Counted from the stretch's first letter, positions 1 to 7,483 are shown. The stretch: 10,779 nt of DNA from Gammaproteobacteria bacterium (GCA_013214885.1 JABSRS010000078.1:1-10779); one strand, 5' to 3'. Program-made: numbers and translations. Notes: generated by a model not told the origin, from the letters alone.

Positions 1-2013
1 TTTACCGACCATGGCTTAGTTTGGGCCTCAAGCAACCTTGAGCAAAAAAGCACGCCGAAATCTAATTTACAAACGACGATAGCGATTGTTGGTTCTTTAT
101 TGTTGGTGTTTTTTCTGACTATTGCCGTTCAATTATATCTTGATAAATCGTCCAATATTACGGTCGAAGATCGGACTAATACCCCAAGCCCAGTTATTCC
201 AGCGCTGGTAAAGAACAATCAAAAAGAATCCATTGCAATATTGCCATTTGTTGCATTTAGTGATGATCCCTCCGATGAGTTTTTTGCCGATGGCATGGTT
301 GAAGAGCTATTAAATTTACTCGCTAAAATACCACAATTACAAGTGACCGCGCGGACATCATCCTTTGCCTACAAAGGTGTGTTAAATAAGACCATTACCC
401 AGATAGGTCAAGAGTTAGGGGTTGATACCATCTTGGAGGGAAGTATCCGAAAAAGTGATGTCACTAATAAAATACGAGTTACAGCTCAGTTAATTAAAGT
501 GAGTACGGGAGAGCACTTGTGGTCAGAAACTTATGATCGTGAGTATCAGGATATTTTCAAGATCCAAGATGATATTGCCAAAGCGGTCGTCACCAAAATG
601 AAAGTCACGTTACTAGGCTCACCAGATCCACTGACCATGCAACCTGAAACGCTCAATGTTGACGCGATGATAGCTAATGGCAAGGGCCAAAATGAATTAA
701 GCCACCGTACCTCGGTCTCTATTGCTAAAGCCTTGACGTTGTTTGAGTTAGCGGTTTCGTTTGATGATCAATTTTCGCGAGCTTATGTTGGCATTGCAGA
801 TGCTAATATTTTATTGGCTCTCTATGGTAACTTAGCCAAAGATATTAGCCGTGAGCGCGCAGAAGATGCCCTTGATAAGGCATTGGCAATAGATGCCAAC
901 TCTGGTGCTGCTTATGCCTCATTAGGATTGTTACAGAGTGAATTGAACCCCGAGCAAGCTAAAGTATCGTTTAATCAGGCGTTGGAACTAAACCCAAATT
1001 ACGCCATGGCTTACATGTGGTATGGCTCGTTAATGCGCTCGGAAGGGGAGAGCGAAGTTGCACAGCAATTATTTATTAAAGCTTTTGAGTTAGATCCTAA
1101 ATCGTCGGTTGCCGCTTTTAATGTTGCCTGGGGATATTACGGTTTTGGTGAGAAAGAATTAGCGCTGACCCTGTTTTCACAAATCATTTCTAATGACCCT
1201 TACTATCCAGGCGCCTATAACCTAGTGGCTAGTATTGCTTTTGATCGAGGCCGGTTAAATGAAGCCACTGAAATGTTTGAACGGGGCCTCGAGGTTGATC
1301 CGTTAAATAAACAAGCACTCAAAGGACTGATTATGGTCAATACCGATATGGAGAACCTTAAAGCAGTCCAATATTGGTTTAATTATGCCGACAGTCATGA
1401 CAATATTTTATCTGATTTTGATTATGACTTTCTTAAGGTTCGATTTCTTTTTAGTCAACATCGTAAAAGTGAAGCAATGTCATTACTAGATAGTATTGAA
1501 CTAACGTCATTTCCTAAAGATTTGCATGACAAAGTCACCAGTGAAAAATTATATTATCAACAACAATATGCGCAGACCATCATCGTGTTAGAGCGGTTAC
1601 GACAGGCCAAGACTAAAGCTTTTTCTAAGATCGGAAGTGGTCAATTAGTCGCTCATCTGGCTTTCGCTTATCAAGAAGTTGGAAAGTCAGCGGTGGCAAA
1701 TGAAATTATTGAAGAGTATCAAGCATTTTTGCAATCAGCTCAGGCTAAGAAAAATAATAGTCCGTCGTATTTTTATAATATGGCATTATTAAAATCGTTG
1801 CAGGGTGATGTCGAGCAGGCACTTTATTACTTTCAGGGGGCGACCGATACGGGTTGGGTGACAGTTTGGCAGGCTGAGCAAGAACCAATCTTTGGTTTAA
1901 TTCATCAAAATGCTCAATTTATGCAGATGCTTGGTGGCGTTAAAGCAAGATTGGCAACCATGCGCGCTAGGATGCAAGTTGAAGATAAATTCTTAATGGT
2001 CAATCGGGGATAA
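1..2013 (+). CDS. Membrane-anchored TolB-like/TPR protein, CadC-like regulator type (5' end outside window)
   Basis: The reading frame is open from base 1, so the gene is 5'-truncated by the window; the TTG at 100 lies inside the membrane helix and is not a credible start. Counting from the first in-window codon, residues about 25-47 form one hydrophobic helix (IAIVGSLLLVFFLTIAV) preceded by lysines and followed by D/K, which suggests a cytoplasmic N-terminus. Residues about 76-200 are a TolB-like domain with the family signatures ESIAILPF, DEFFADGMVEELLNLLAKIP, VDTILEGSIRK and HLWSETYDRE. About 250-440 holds tetratricopeptide-like repeats (for example LELNPNYAMAYMWYGSL, FELDPKSSVAAFNVAWGYY). 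In known proteins of this architecture a winged-helix Trans_reg_C DNA-binding domain precedes the helix, making a CadC/ToxR-like one-component regulator. That domain is not in the window, so the regulator role is inference. It converges on the tRNA and flagellar genes and has no visible link to them. Confidence 0.8.
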   Translation, partial: FTDHGLVWASSNLEQKSTPKSNLQTTIAIVGSLLLVFFLTIAVQLYLDKSSNITVEDRTNTPSPVIPALVKNNQKESIAILPFVAFSDDPSDEFFADGMVEELLNLLAKIPQLQVTARTSSFAYKGVLNKTITQIGQELGVDTILEGSIRKSDVTNKIRVTAQLIKVSTGEHLWSETYDREYQDIFKIQDDIAKAVVTKMKVTLLGSPDPLTMQPETLNVDAMIANGKGQNELSHRTSVSIAKALTLFELAVSFDDQFSRAYVGIADANILLALYGNLAKDISRERAEDALDKALAIDANSGAAYASLGLLQSELNPEQAKVSFNQALELNPNYAMAYMWYGSLMRSEGESEVAQQLFIKAFELDPKSSVAAFNVAWGYYGFGEKELALTLFSQIISNDPYYPGAYNLVASIAFDRGRLNEATEMFERGLEVDPLNKQALKGLIMVNTDMENLKAVQYWFNYADSHDNILSDFDYDFLKVRFLFSQHRKSEAMSLLDSIELTSFPKDLHDKVTSEKLYYQQQYAQTIIVLERLRQAKTKAFSKIGSGQLVAHLAFAYQEVGKSAVANEIIEEYQAFLQSAQAKKNNSPSYFYNMALLKSLQGDVEQALYYFQGATDTGWVTVWQAEQEPIFGLIHQNAQFMQMLGGVKARLATMRARMQVEDKFLMVNRG

Positions 2014-2033
2014 AATAACGTATGTGCGGTTGA

Positions 2034-2110
2034 TGGCGTCCCCGAGAGGAGTCGAACCTCTGACCTGCCCCTTAGGAGGGGGCTACTCTATCCAGCTGAG
2101 CTACGGGGAC
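2034..2110 (-). tRNA. tRNA-Arg (anticodon CCU)
   Basis: On the minus strand the sequence folds as a full cloverleaf. The 7-bp acceptor stem GTCCCCG/CGGGGAC is followed by the D arm GCTC...GAGT. The anticodon stem is GCCCC/GGGGC with loop CTCCTAA, giving anticodon CCT. The T arm is AGAGG-TTCGACT-CCTCT, and discriminator G is followed by encoded CCA. It decodes AGG. The gene is 77 bases including CCA. It sits between flgT (44 bases upstream on the same strand) and the convergent TolB-like/TPR gene (20 bases from its stop). Confidence 0.97.
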
Positions 2111-2122
2111 ATATCTTGCTGT

Positions 2123-2128
2123 ATTATA
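2123..2128 (-). promoter_or_regulatory. Candidate -10 box of the tRNA-Arg promoter
   Basis: Read on the minus strand this is a perfect TATAAT, 12 bases before the 5' end of the mature tRNA, which suits a short 5' leader. No convincing -35 box is visible at 16-18 bases upstream, and the surroundings are AT-rich. The call rests only on the box and its position. Confidence 0.35.
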
Positions 2129-2154
2129 TATAAATGTTATTAAAAAGCTAGCGA

Positions 2155-3321
2155 CTAGTTAATTACTACGGTATCTCGTATTTGAATGCCACCCGCTAAG
2201 GAGGGATCTTGTGATGTCGCGGTCAAGTGATATTGACTAATTTGACTAATCTGTAATTTTGCCTCACTGATCTGTTGGGTTGGTCTGATAATTCCATTAA
2301 CGTCGATGAAGCTGCCTTGGTGGATGATATTTAAGGTATCACCTATTTTTATGCCGTGGTGAGATCCTAAATTAACGGTGTAGCTATCCTGACTGACTTT
2401 AACAATTTGCCCTAATAATTTTTCGCAAGCGAGGTGCTCATTAATGTCAGTATTAATTTGGTTGAGTTGATCGGTAATTGCTTGGCCATAAGGCGTGAGC
2501 CAAAACTCATTTGAATTGACCTCAACCTGAGCTTGCCTAGGATAAAGCCAAGGGGCCTTAATGGCATACTTTTTACTCCACACCATTTCGCCATTGATCC
2601 CTTGATATAAATAAGCAGCAATTGAAAACTGACGTAGTGGTGTCTTACTACTAAATCCTAGCCATCTACTTTTTGCTTGATACATTGAGATATCAGTAAT
2701 TTGGGCGGTTAACACGTATTGTGCGTTGTTAGCACTGGCTAACCGAGCAAAAGGTGCCAGACTAGTGCTGATATTGGTTGGTTGATTATTGTGGCGCCAG
2801 CTTTGTTGGAGAGGTAACACCTGGGTGGTGGCTAATTTAGTTAATGACTGTTTTATTTGGTTACTGAGTCTGTTTGCCACAGCCTCGCCCAGATCAAATA
2901 TAGCACCGTGGCTAGCTTGCGATCGCTGTAATAGGTCAAATTCTGTTAGCGCGATAGTTTTGGTGTAAACAGACGCTTGGCATTGGCTGTCTTGAGGCAT
3001 GATGTCAGCTCTAATTGTCACGCTGACATAACCACCTTTGTGACGTTCGTTAATTAACTGAATATCTCGAACTGTTCCTTGGGCACGCACCTCAAAACGA
3101 TCGGCGGTGAGCAAGCCGTGACTAATTTCTTGGACACTATTAATATTGGCACCTGCAAAGAGTAGTGCTTGGCGTAGCGCATCTTGTACTGCATGGTTTC
3201 TGGCAATTTCGATTTCATCATTAAGGATCTGAGCTTGGCCTTTGGATTCAAACCAGGCCGCGTTGGCACAGTGAGTGCTAACTAATAGAGTGGTTAGCAT
3301 TAACAGATTTAGCAATTTCAT
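2155..3321 (-). CDS. flgT: Flagellar H-ring protein FlgT
   Basis: A 388-residue periplasmic protein that, in Vibrio, forms the H ring around the basal body and helps the stator and outer T ring assemble. The signal peptide is residues 1-21 with a clear cleavage motif CANA|AWF; the mature N-terminus AWFESKGQA is typical of FlgT. Residues about 22-110 match the FlgT N domain (ARNHAVQDALRQALLFAGA, then GGYVSVTIRADI). About 111-295 is the middle domain with a TolB-like fold (LASANNAQYVLTAQITDI, GEMVWSKKY). About 300-388 is the C-terminal domain (GQIVKVSQDSYTVNLGS, GIKIGDTLNI). Length fits the family. It starts 12 bases after flgP and is probably co-transcribed with it. In Vibrio, flgO normally lies between these two genes; here it is absent. 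Confidence 0.93.
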   Translation of the reverse strand: MKLLNLLMLTTLLVSTHCANAAWFESKGQAQILNDEIEIARNHAVQDALRQALLFAGANINSVQEISHGLLTADRFEVRAQGTVRDIQLINERHKGGYVSVTIRADIMPQDSQCQASVYTKTIALTEFDLLQRSQASHGAIFDLGEAVANRLSNQIKQSLTKLATTQVLPLQQSWRHNNQPTNISTSLAPFARLASANNAQYVLTAQITDISMYQAKSRWLGFSSKTPLRQFSIAAYLYQGINGEMVWSKKYAIKAPWLYPRQAQVEVNSNEFWLTPYGQAITDQLNQINTDINEHLACEKLLGQIVKVSQDSYTVNLGSHHGIKIGDTLNIIHQGSFIDVNGIIRPTQQISEAKLQISQISQYHLTATSQDPSLAGGIQIRDTVVIN

Positions 3322-3333
3322 CTTGAACCCTAC

Positions 3334-3786
3334 TTAGCGGTTGGAAACACGACGTGGTGAATTCGACGAGGTGTAAAGCTGATACACCACGGCAAAGTCT
3401 AGCTCTAGTTCGGTGGCATAAATGTCATCGTTAACGGGATAACTTTGCACCACTTTAGCACCACGAATTAACCCTTGAACCGATGTTTTAAAGCTAGAAC
3501 TCTGAATAATTAACTCACTAACGCTAGCCTGACCTGAGATCTGTTGACCGTTGACCTGCTCACTTAGCTCTCGATAAGCAGCCAGTTTTGACGCTCTAAT
3601 GGCATTGAGCATCTTAGCGGTCTTAGTATCACCTTTTTGGCTGCTAATCGGCGCATATCCAATCGCATGCAATACTACAAATTGTGCAGGTGGAGTAATT
3701 TGGTACTCAATGTATTTATCGGTAGAACTACTACAGCCAGCAATCAAACTAAGCATAATAAGGGTAGCGATGTGTCGGAATGGCAT
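3334..3786 (-). CDS. flgP: Flagellar outer-membrane lipoprotein FlgP
   Basis: A 150-residue lipoprotein of the LPP20/FlgP family. FlgP forms part of the outer-membrane-associated disk at the base of polar flagella and is needed for motility in Vibrio and Campylobacter. Residues 1-18 are a lipoprotein signal with lipobox LIAGC (Cys18). Serine at +2 predicts Lol transport to the outer membrane. The mature part has the family features GYAPIS near residue 43, the RASKLAAYRELSEQVNGQQI helix-strand region at about 64-83 and VQGLIRGAKVVQSYPVNDD. The ATG is preceded by GGGGA at suitable spacing. It lies 82 bases after flgN, and flgT follows after 12 bases. No clear promoter is visible in the 82-base gap, so it may be read from the flgMN promoter. 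Confidence 0.9.
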   Translation of the reverse strand: MPFRHIATLIMLSLIAGCSSSTDKYIEYQITPPAQFVVLHAIGYAPISSQKGDTKTAKMLNAIRASKLAAYRELSEQVNGQQISGQASVSELIIQSSSFKTSVQGLIRGAKVVQSYPVNDDIYATELELDFAVVYQLYTSSNSPRRVSNR

Positions 3787-3868
3787 AAGAAATCCCCAAT
3801 TGGATGTTGGTGCCTGTATTTTGGCACTAAGTCGTGATTAATTTAGTAATAATGAATAGGAGCAATAA

Positions 3869-4297
3869 TTATGCCGAAATGTAGCCACCGCGAGCGCTGC
3901 TGCCCTGGGTTTTTCCTTTCTGGTTATATGTCATCGAGTTACCAGCACGCTTTTTGATTAAAGAACTTTGAAGTCTTTCAATACTACTAATGCTTAAATC
4001 GATGGCACGGCCATTTATTTCGTTTTTCTGTTGACTTAATTTGATATTATTATCAATAGATGTTTTTAATTCGAGTAACTCTGCTGGCAGAGTGAGATCA
4101 GGGGCAAGTAACAGCTTAATTTTCTGGTCGCAGTCGTTTATTGCAATTAGCAGTTGCTGTTTAGATTCAGCAAGAGCCTGAATTTTTTCAGGTTCTCGCT
4201 CGATTAGGGCATGATTTTCTTGTTCCAACAAGGCGATTAGCTGTTGGGACTGTTGTTGCTGAAGAATAAGGTGTTGCTCAAGCTCTATAATATTCAT
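3869..4297 (-). CDS. flgN: Flagellar export chaperone FlgN
   Basis: A 142-residue cytoplasmic chaperone for the hook-filament junction proteins FlgK and FlgL, delivering them to the type III export apparatus. Residues 1-115 are mostly long amphipathic, glutamine-rich coiled-coil helices (LILQQQQSQQLIALLEQENH). The tail NSMTYNQKGKT near residue 120 is a recognisable FlgN C-terminal signature, followed by a Gly/Ser-rich end. Its ATG follows the flgM stop with no gap, so translation is probably coupled and both are read from the sigma-28 promoter in front of flgM. Confidence 0.92.
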   Translation of the reverse strand: MNIIELEQHLILQQQQSQQLIALLEQENHALIEREPEKIQALAESKQQLLIAINDCDQKIKLLLAPDLTLPAELLELKTSIDNNIKLSQQKNEINGRAIDLSISSIERLQSSLIKKRAGNSMTYNQKGKTQGSSARGGYISA

Positions 4298-4642
4298 CTA
4301 AAAGATCTTCGATAGATCTCCCTCGAATTTAGCCAAGTTCGCAGCCAGCTTTTGCGGATCTACTTTGTAATCACCCGCGGCAATTGCTTTACGAATTGAT
4401 TCAACTTTTTCTTGATCAATTGAGGAAGTATTAGTTAATTTGTCTTTTATCTTATGCAACTGTTGTGCCTGTTGTGTTAAAGACACCGAGTCTTTAACCT
4501 GAGGCTTACTGCTAGCTTCACTCTGCGCTTGGCTTTGTACCGTCTGTTGCTTAACGGTTTGGTTAGCGTTTTGTGATTTTAGTTTTATATTGTCAAGTTG
4601 TTGACTATGGTTGCCTGCAACTTTGTTCATATCTATCGCCAT
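4298..4642 (-). CDS. flgM: Anti-sigma-28 factor FlgM
   Basis: A 114-residue FlgM. It binds FliA (sigma-28) and holds it inactive until the hook is complete, when FlgM is exported. The N-terminal half is low-complexity, Q/S/N-rich and disordered, as usual for an exported FlgM. Residues about 51-112 match the conserved sigma-binding region (DSVSLTQQAQQL, then KVESIRKAIAAGDYKVDP and a last helix LAANLAKFEGDL). The start at MAIDMNK has AGGGA 7 bases upstream; a second in-frame ATG four codons later is possible. The gene sits 61 bases after flgA and directly abuts flgN. A perfect sigma-28 promoter in the gap implies feedback control by its own target. Confidence 0.93.
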   Translation of the reverse strand: MAIDMNKVAGNHSQQLDNIKLKSQNANQTVKQQTVQSQAQSEASSKPQVKDSVSLTQQAQQLHKIKDKLTNTSSIDQEKVESIRKAIAAGDYKVDPQKLAANLAKFEGDLSKIF

Positions 4643-4679
4643 GACTCAATCCCTACAAAAATTAATTCTTCATATCTTC

Positions 4680-4706
4680 TTATCGGCAAAGTTTAACTTA
4701 CCTTTA
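4680..4706 (-). promoter_or_regulatory. Sigma-28 (FliA) promoter of flgMN
   Basis: On the minus strand the sequence reads TAAA (4703-4706), 15 bases, then GCCGATAA (4680-4687), an exact match to the enterobacterial FliA consensus TAAA-N15-GCCGATAA. The -35 box overlaps the flgA stop codon (4704-4706). Initiation about 7 bases downstream would give a leader of roughly 30 bases before the flgM ATG. Confidence 0.92.
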
Positions 4707-5420
4707 GTCTTTTTTATAATTTAATTTAATTTCAACTTCACCAACCGCCACCACCATCGCTTGAACAATCCGCTTTGAACTGGTGTTTCGTACGGCAATA
4801 TTTTGCCCCAAGCTACCGTCTTTTTGAGCCACGCCAACCGATTTTATGGTTAATGATCCTGCTCGAGCAAAAATGGTGACAGGATCGCCTTTGCAAACTA
4901 AGCAGACTAGATTATTGGTAATCGCCTGACCTTGGGCGACATAGCGCTTGATTTTCGAACCACTAATAATATCAATCGCATCAATTGACGAGCCTCGCAA
5001 TGTTAAAACATCGTGGTAGGCGATGACTAAATTAGTATTACTGAGTAAAGTGCCAGCGGCAATGTTTTGACTCGCCACGACTAATTTTTGCAGTCGCTTG
5101 ATGCGGGCAGGCACATACATCTTCCATTGAGGGCCACATTTCACTTGGACCGTGGTATTACGCACCAATTTACTCTTGCCCGCTAAGGCGACAGTTAACG
5201 GCGTAGCGCATGGTTGTATTTTTATCCTGCTATCGATTCTGTTAACGGTTATTTCAATCTTTTCATCATCTTTGGCAATAAGTTGCTGCGATAAAAAAGA
5301 CTCAACCGTCTGATAAATCTCTTGGCGGCGCTGCTCATTATTTGCTGTTGCGTTAACCGACAACGAAAATAACGATATCAAGCAACTTAGATTTAAAATT
5401 AATTTTTTCATATATTTCAT
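4704..5420 (-). CDS. flgA: Flagellar P-ring assembly chaperone FlgA
   Basis: A 238-residue periplasmic protein that helps FlgI subunits assemble into the P ring. The signal peptide is residues 1 to about 24-26 (KKLILNLSCLISLFSLSVNATA). The N-terminal domain carries Cys71 and Cys95, a likely disulfide pair. About 110-173 is the SAF-like domain (VVASQNIAAGTLLSNTNLV, IISGSKIKRYVAQGQAI). It is followed by the family signature CLVCKGDPVTI (Cys173, Cys176) and the C-terminal region with GVAQKDGSLGQNIAVRN. Length is usual. Two starts are possible (MKYMKK or MKK, three codons apart); neither has a clear ribosome-binding site. The gene is divergent from cheV, and flgM follows under its own sigma-28 promoter. 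Confidence 0.93.
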   Translation of the reverse strand: MKYMKKLILNLSCLISLFSLSVNATANNEQRRQEIYQTVESFLSQQLIAKDDEKIEITVNRIDSRIKIQPCATPLTVALAGKSKLVRNTTVQVKCGPQWKMYVPARIKRLQKLVVASQNIAAGTLLSNTNLVIAYHDVLTLRGSSIDAIDIISGSKIKRYVAQGQAITNNLVCLVCKGDPVTIFARAGSLTIKSVGVAQKDGSLGQNIAVRNTSSKRIVQAMVVAVGEVEIKLNYKKD

Positions 5421-5438
5421 AATTTGTTAGTTTATACT

Positions 5439-5466
5439 ATCTTATATGTAATAAATTTTATAAGAT
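5439..5466. repeat. Perfect 8-bp inverted repeat in the flgA-cheV divergent spacer
   Basis: The half-sites ATCTTATA (5439-5446) and TATAAGAT (5459-5466) are perfect reverse complements separated by 12 bases, so the half-site centres lie 20 bases (about two helical turns) apart. It is 18 bases upstream of the flgA ATG and could be an operator. The region is very AT-rich, so chance is a real alternative. The rest of the 151-base spacer shows no consensus sigma-54 or sigma-28 promoter for either gene. Confidence 0.35.
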
Positions 5467-5571
5467 TTATTTAATAGTTTATTTTGCGGTACAAACGCGA
5501 TGTAGTAAAGTTTCTCATGGAATATTTTACCCAAAATAATTTCTGTCTCTGTCTAATAATATGGAGTTGTT

Positions 5572-6540
5572 ATGGCCGGTGTTCTCGATTCAGTCAATCA
5601 ACGCACGCAACTAGTTGGTCAAAATCGCCTAGAGTTATTGTTGTTTAGGTTAAATAATAGCAAACATCGATATGGAATTAACGTCTTTAAAGTTAAGGAA
5701 GTATTACAGTGTCCGCGTTTAACCGCCTTACCTGGTTTACGCCCTGAAGTTCGGGGCATTGCCCATATTCGTGGTGAAACCATTTCGGTCATTGATATCA
5801 GTATTGCAACGGGGCAAGCCCCAATTGATGATTTAGCCAATAGATTTATTATTATTACTGAATATAATCGTTCTATTCAGGGTTTTTTGGTCGGTTCAGT
5901 AGAACGTATTGTTAATCTCAATTGGGAACAAATATTGCCGCCACCTGATGGTGCTGGCGATACCAACTATTTAACCGCGGTAACTGAAATTGATGGTGAA
6001 ATAGTTGGAGTCCTTGATGTTGAGAAAATCCTGATGGAAGTTGCACCATCAGATGATAATATGAGCGAAGAATTACTCAAAGAAACTCAAAATATTATTG
6101 GTAACTCAGATAAAATATTGATGATTGCCGATGACTCAATGGTCGCATTAAATCAAATTAAGCGGGCATTAACGCCGCTTGGCTTAGAGATGATGGTAGC
6201 TAAAAATGGTCGTGATGCGTTAGAGCAATTGGTGGAATTGGCCAATACCTGTGAAAAATCGATCACTGAAAAACTCGGTTTATTAATCTCAGATATTGAA
6301 ATGCCAGAAATGGATGGTTATACATTAACTTCTGAGATCCGTAATAGAGAAAAATTGAAAGATTTGCGGGTTATTTTGCATACCTCATTAAGCGGTGTTT
6401 TTAACCAAGCGATGGTTGATAATGTCGGTGCTGATGATTTTATTGCCAAATTTAACCCTGATGATTTAGCAGCTGCGGTAGAACGAAATATTAATATTTT
6501 GCATTCTGAGCCCGCTCGGGAAATTGTGAGTGACAAATAA
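5572..6540 (+). CDS. cheV: Chemotaxis coupling protein CheV (CheW-REC fusion)
   Basis: A 322-residue cytoplasmic adaptor that couples receptors to CheA and is tuned by phosphorylation. Residues about 15-160 are a CheW-like domain (YGINVFKVKEVL, GLRPEVRGIAHIRGETISVID). About 180-305 is a receiver domain. The acidic pair is Asp187/Asp188 (IADDS), and the phospho-acceptor is Asp241 in ISDIEMPEMDGY. Conserved Thr271 is in LHTS and Lys293 in AKFNPDDL. All key residues are present, so the receiver should be functional. The ATG has GGAG five bases upstream. The end overlaps the cheR start by 11 bases, so the two are translationally coupled. Divergent from flgA, as in Vibrio and Shewanella flagellar loci. 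Confidence 0.95.
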   Translation: MAGVLDSVNQRTQLVGQNRLELLLFRLNNSKHRYGINVFKVKEVLQCPRLTALPGLRPEVRGIAHIRGETISVIDISIATGQAPIDDLANRFIIITEYNRSIQGFLVGSVERIVNLNWEQILPPPDGAGDTNYLTAVTEIDGEIVGVLDVEKILMEVAPSDDNMSEELLKETQNIIGNSDKILMIADDSMVALNQIKRALTPLGLEMMVAKNGRDALEQLVELANTCEKSITEKLGLLISDIEMPEMDGYTLTSEIRNREKLKDLRVILHTSLSGVFNQAMVDNVGADDFIAKFNPDDLAAAVERNINILHSEPAREIVSDK

Positions 6541-7363
6541 TACTTTAACGGACAGAGAATACGCTGACTTTTGTGCGTTTTTAGAACAACATTGCGGTAT
6601 CGTATTGGGTATTAATAAGCAATACCTAGTCAAAAGCAGACTATCGCCATTGCTTAGCCAATTTAAATGCCAAAGCTTGCCTGAATTAGTAAAACTAGTC
6701 ATGGATATCAGGCAGCGCGAATTGCGCGCTGTGGTCATTGATGCCATGACTACCTATTAGTCGTTGTGGTTTAGAGATCGCTATCCGTTCGAGTTATTGA
6801 CTAATCGCTTGTTGCCTGAATTTAGCAAGCTATCAAGGCCATTAAAAATATGGTCAGCGGCGAGTTCATCAGGCCAAGAACCGTATTCAATCGTGATGAC
6901 CTGTCTTGAATATCAGGCCAAGAATCCAGGTTTACTCGCCAGAGGCTTTGATGTGTTAGCGACGGATATCTCCACCAGTATGCTCGCCCACTGTAAACAA
7001 GGAGAATATGATAGTCTTGCCTTGGGACGCGGTTTGTCAGATCAGCGATTAAAACGTTTTTTCACCCCTGCGAGTCAAGGTTGCTACAAAGTTAAGCCCG
7101 AACTGCAAAAACATGTGAAATTTCGCCAGTTTAATTTGCTTGACAGTTATGCGATGTTAGGAAAGTTTGACATTATTTTTTGTCGTAATGTTCTTATTTA
7201 CTTTTCGCCAGCGATAAAGCGGCAAATTTTTGGCAATTTTGCCAAAGCGGTCAATCCAAACGGCTATTTAATGTTAGGAGCCTCGGAATCTATTAATGGT
7301 TTAACCACATCATTTGATATGGATCGTTGCTCGTCAGGGATTGTCTATAAACTGAACAAATAG
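6530..7363 (+). pseudogene. cheR: Chemotaxis methyltransferase CheR, interrupted by an in-frame TAG
   Basis: CheR methylates receptor glutamates using S-adenosylmethionine. One frame runs 277 codons, a normal CheR length, but codon 77 (6758-6760) is TAG. The GTG start at 6530 is the first possible start, since TGA precedes it directly, and it yields the expected NNTLTDREYADFCAFLEQ beginning. Residues 1-76 are the CheR N-terminal domain. After the stop come WFRD (80-83), SAM motif SAASSSGQEPYS (109-120, Glu117), ATDIS (Asp146), FDIIFCRNVLIYF (213-225) and GYLMLGASESI (245-255). All are intact with no other stop. The stop replaces a residue in the loop that is usually NET-LWFRD in relatives (from memory), and here reads Y-stop-S-L-W-F-R-D. 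It could be a recent null mutation, amber readthrough or a sequence error. Restart at the TTG of 6764 would give a catalytic piece lacking the N-domain. The terminator downstream closes the cheVR unit. Confidence 0.88.
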
Positions 7364-7380
7364 CTTGGTTCTCCTTCATG

Positions 7381-7423
7381 CAGCTAGTTACAGCGACTTC
7401 ACAGTCTTGTTACTAGCTGTTTT
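7381..7423 (+). terminator. Rho-independent terminator after cheR
   Basis: An outer stem CAGCTAGT (7381-7388) pairs perfectly with ACTAGCTG (7412-7419). Inner helices ACA/TGT and GACT/AGTC, with a T-T mismatch and a small bulge, close on a TCAC loop. TTTT (7420-7423) follows directly. It starts 18 bases after the cheR stop and ends about 60 bases before the flgB promoter, separating cheVR from flgBCDE. The T run is short, so termination may be partial. Confidence 0.7.
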
Positions 7424-7483
7424 CCCATCATATCTCACCACCTTTTTATTGTTATATCGATAAACCATGACACTTTTGGCTTC

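Noticed and set aside
2034..2110. tRNA-Arg as an integration site of a mobile element
   Set aside because: No integrase gene and no repeated tRNA 3' end are seen in the window.
2141..2160. Short CTAG-TCG-CTAG hairpin followed by five T residues at the flgT end (minus strand)
   Set aside because: The stem is only 4 bp and AT-rich; too weak to call a terminator. flgT transcripts may run on into the tRNA.
3808..3830. GTGCC...GGCAC inverted repeat and a TGGCAC box upstream of flgP
   Set aside because: The stem is 5 bp with an 8-base loop and no T run. The TGGCAC reads on the strand opposite to flgP and lacks the -12 GC at the right spacing.
5511..5545. TAAAGTTT before cheV as a sigma-28 promoter
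   Set aside because: The -10 position at the correct spacing reads TTTTACCC, not GCCGATAA. Only the -35 half matches.
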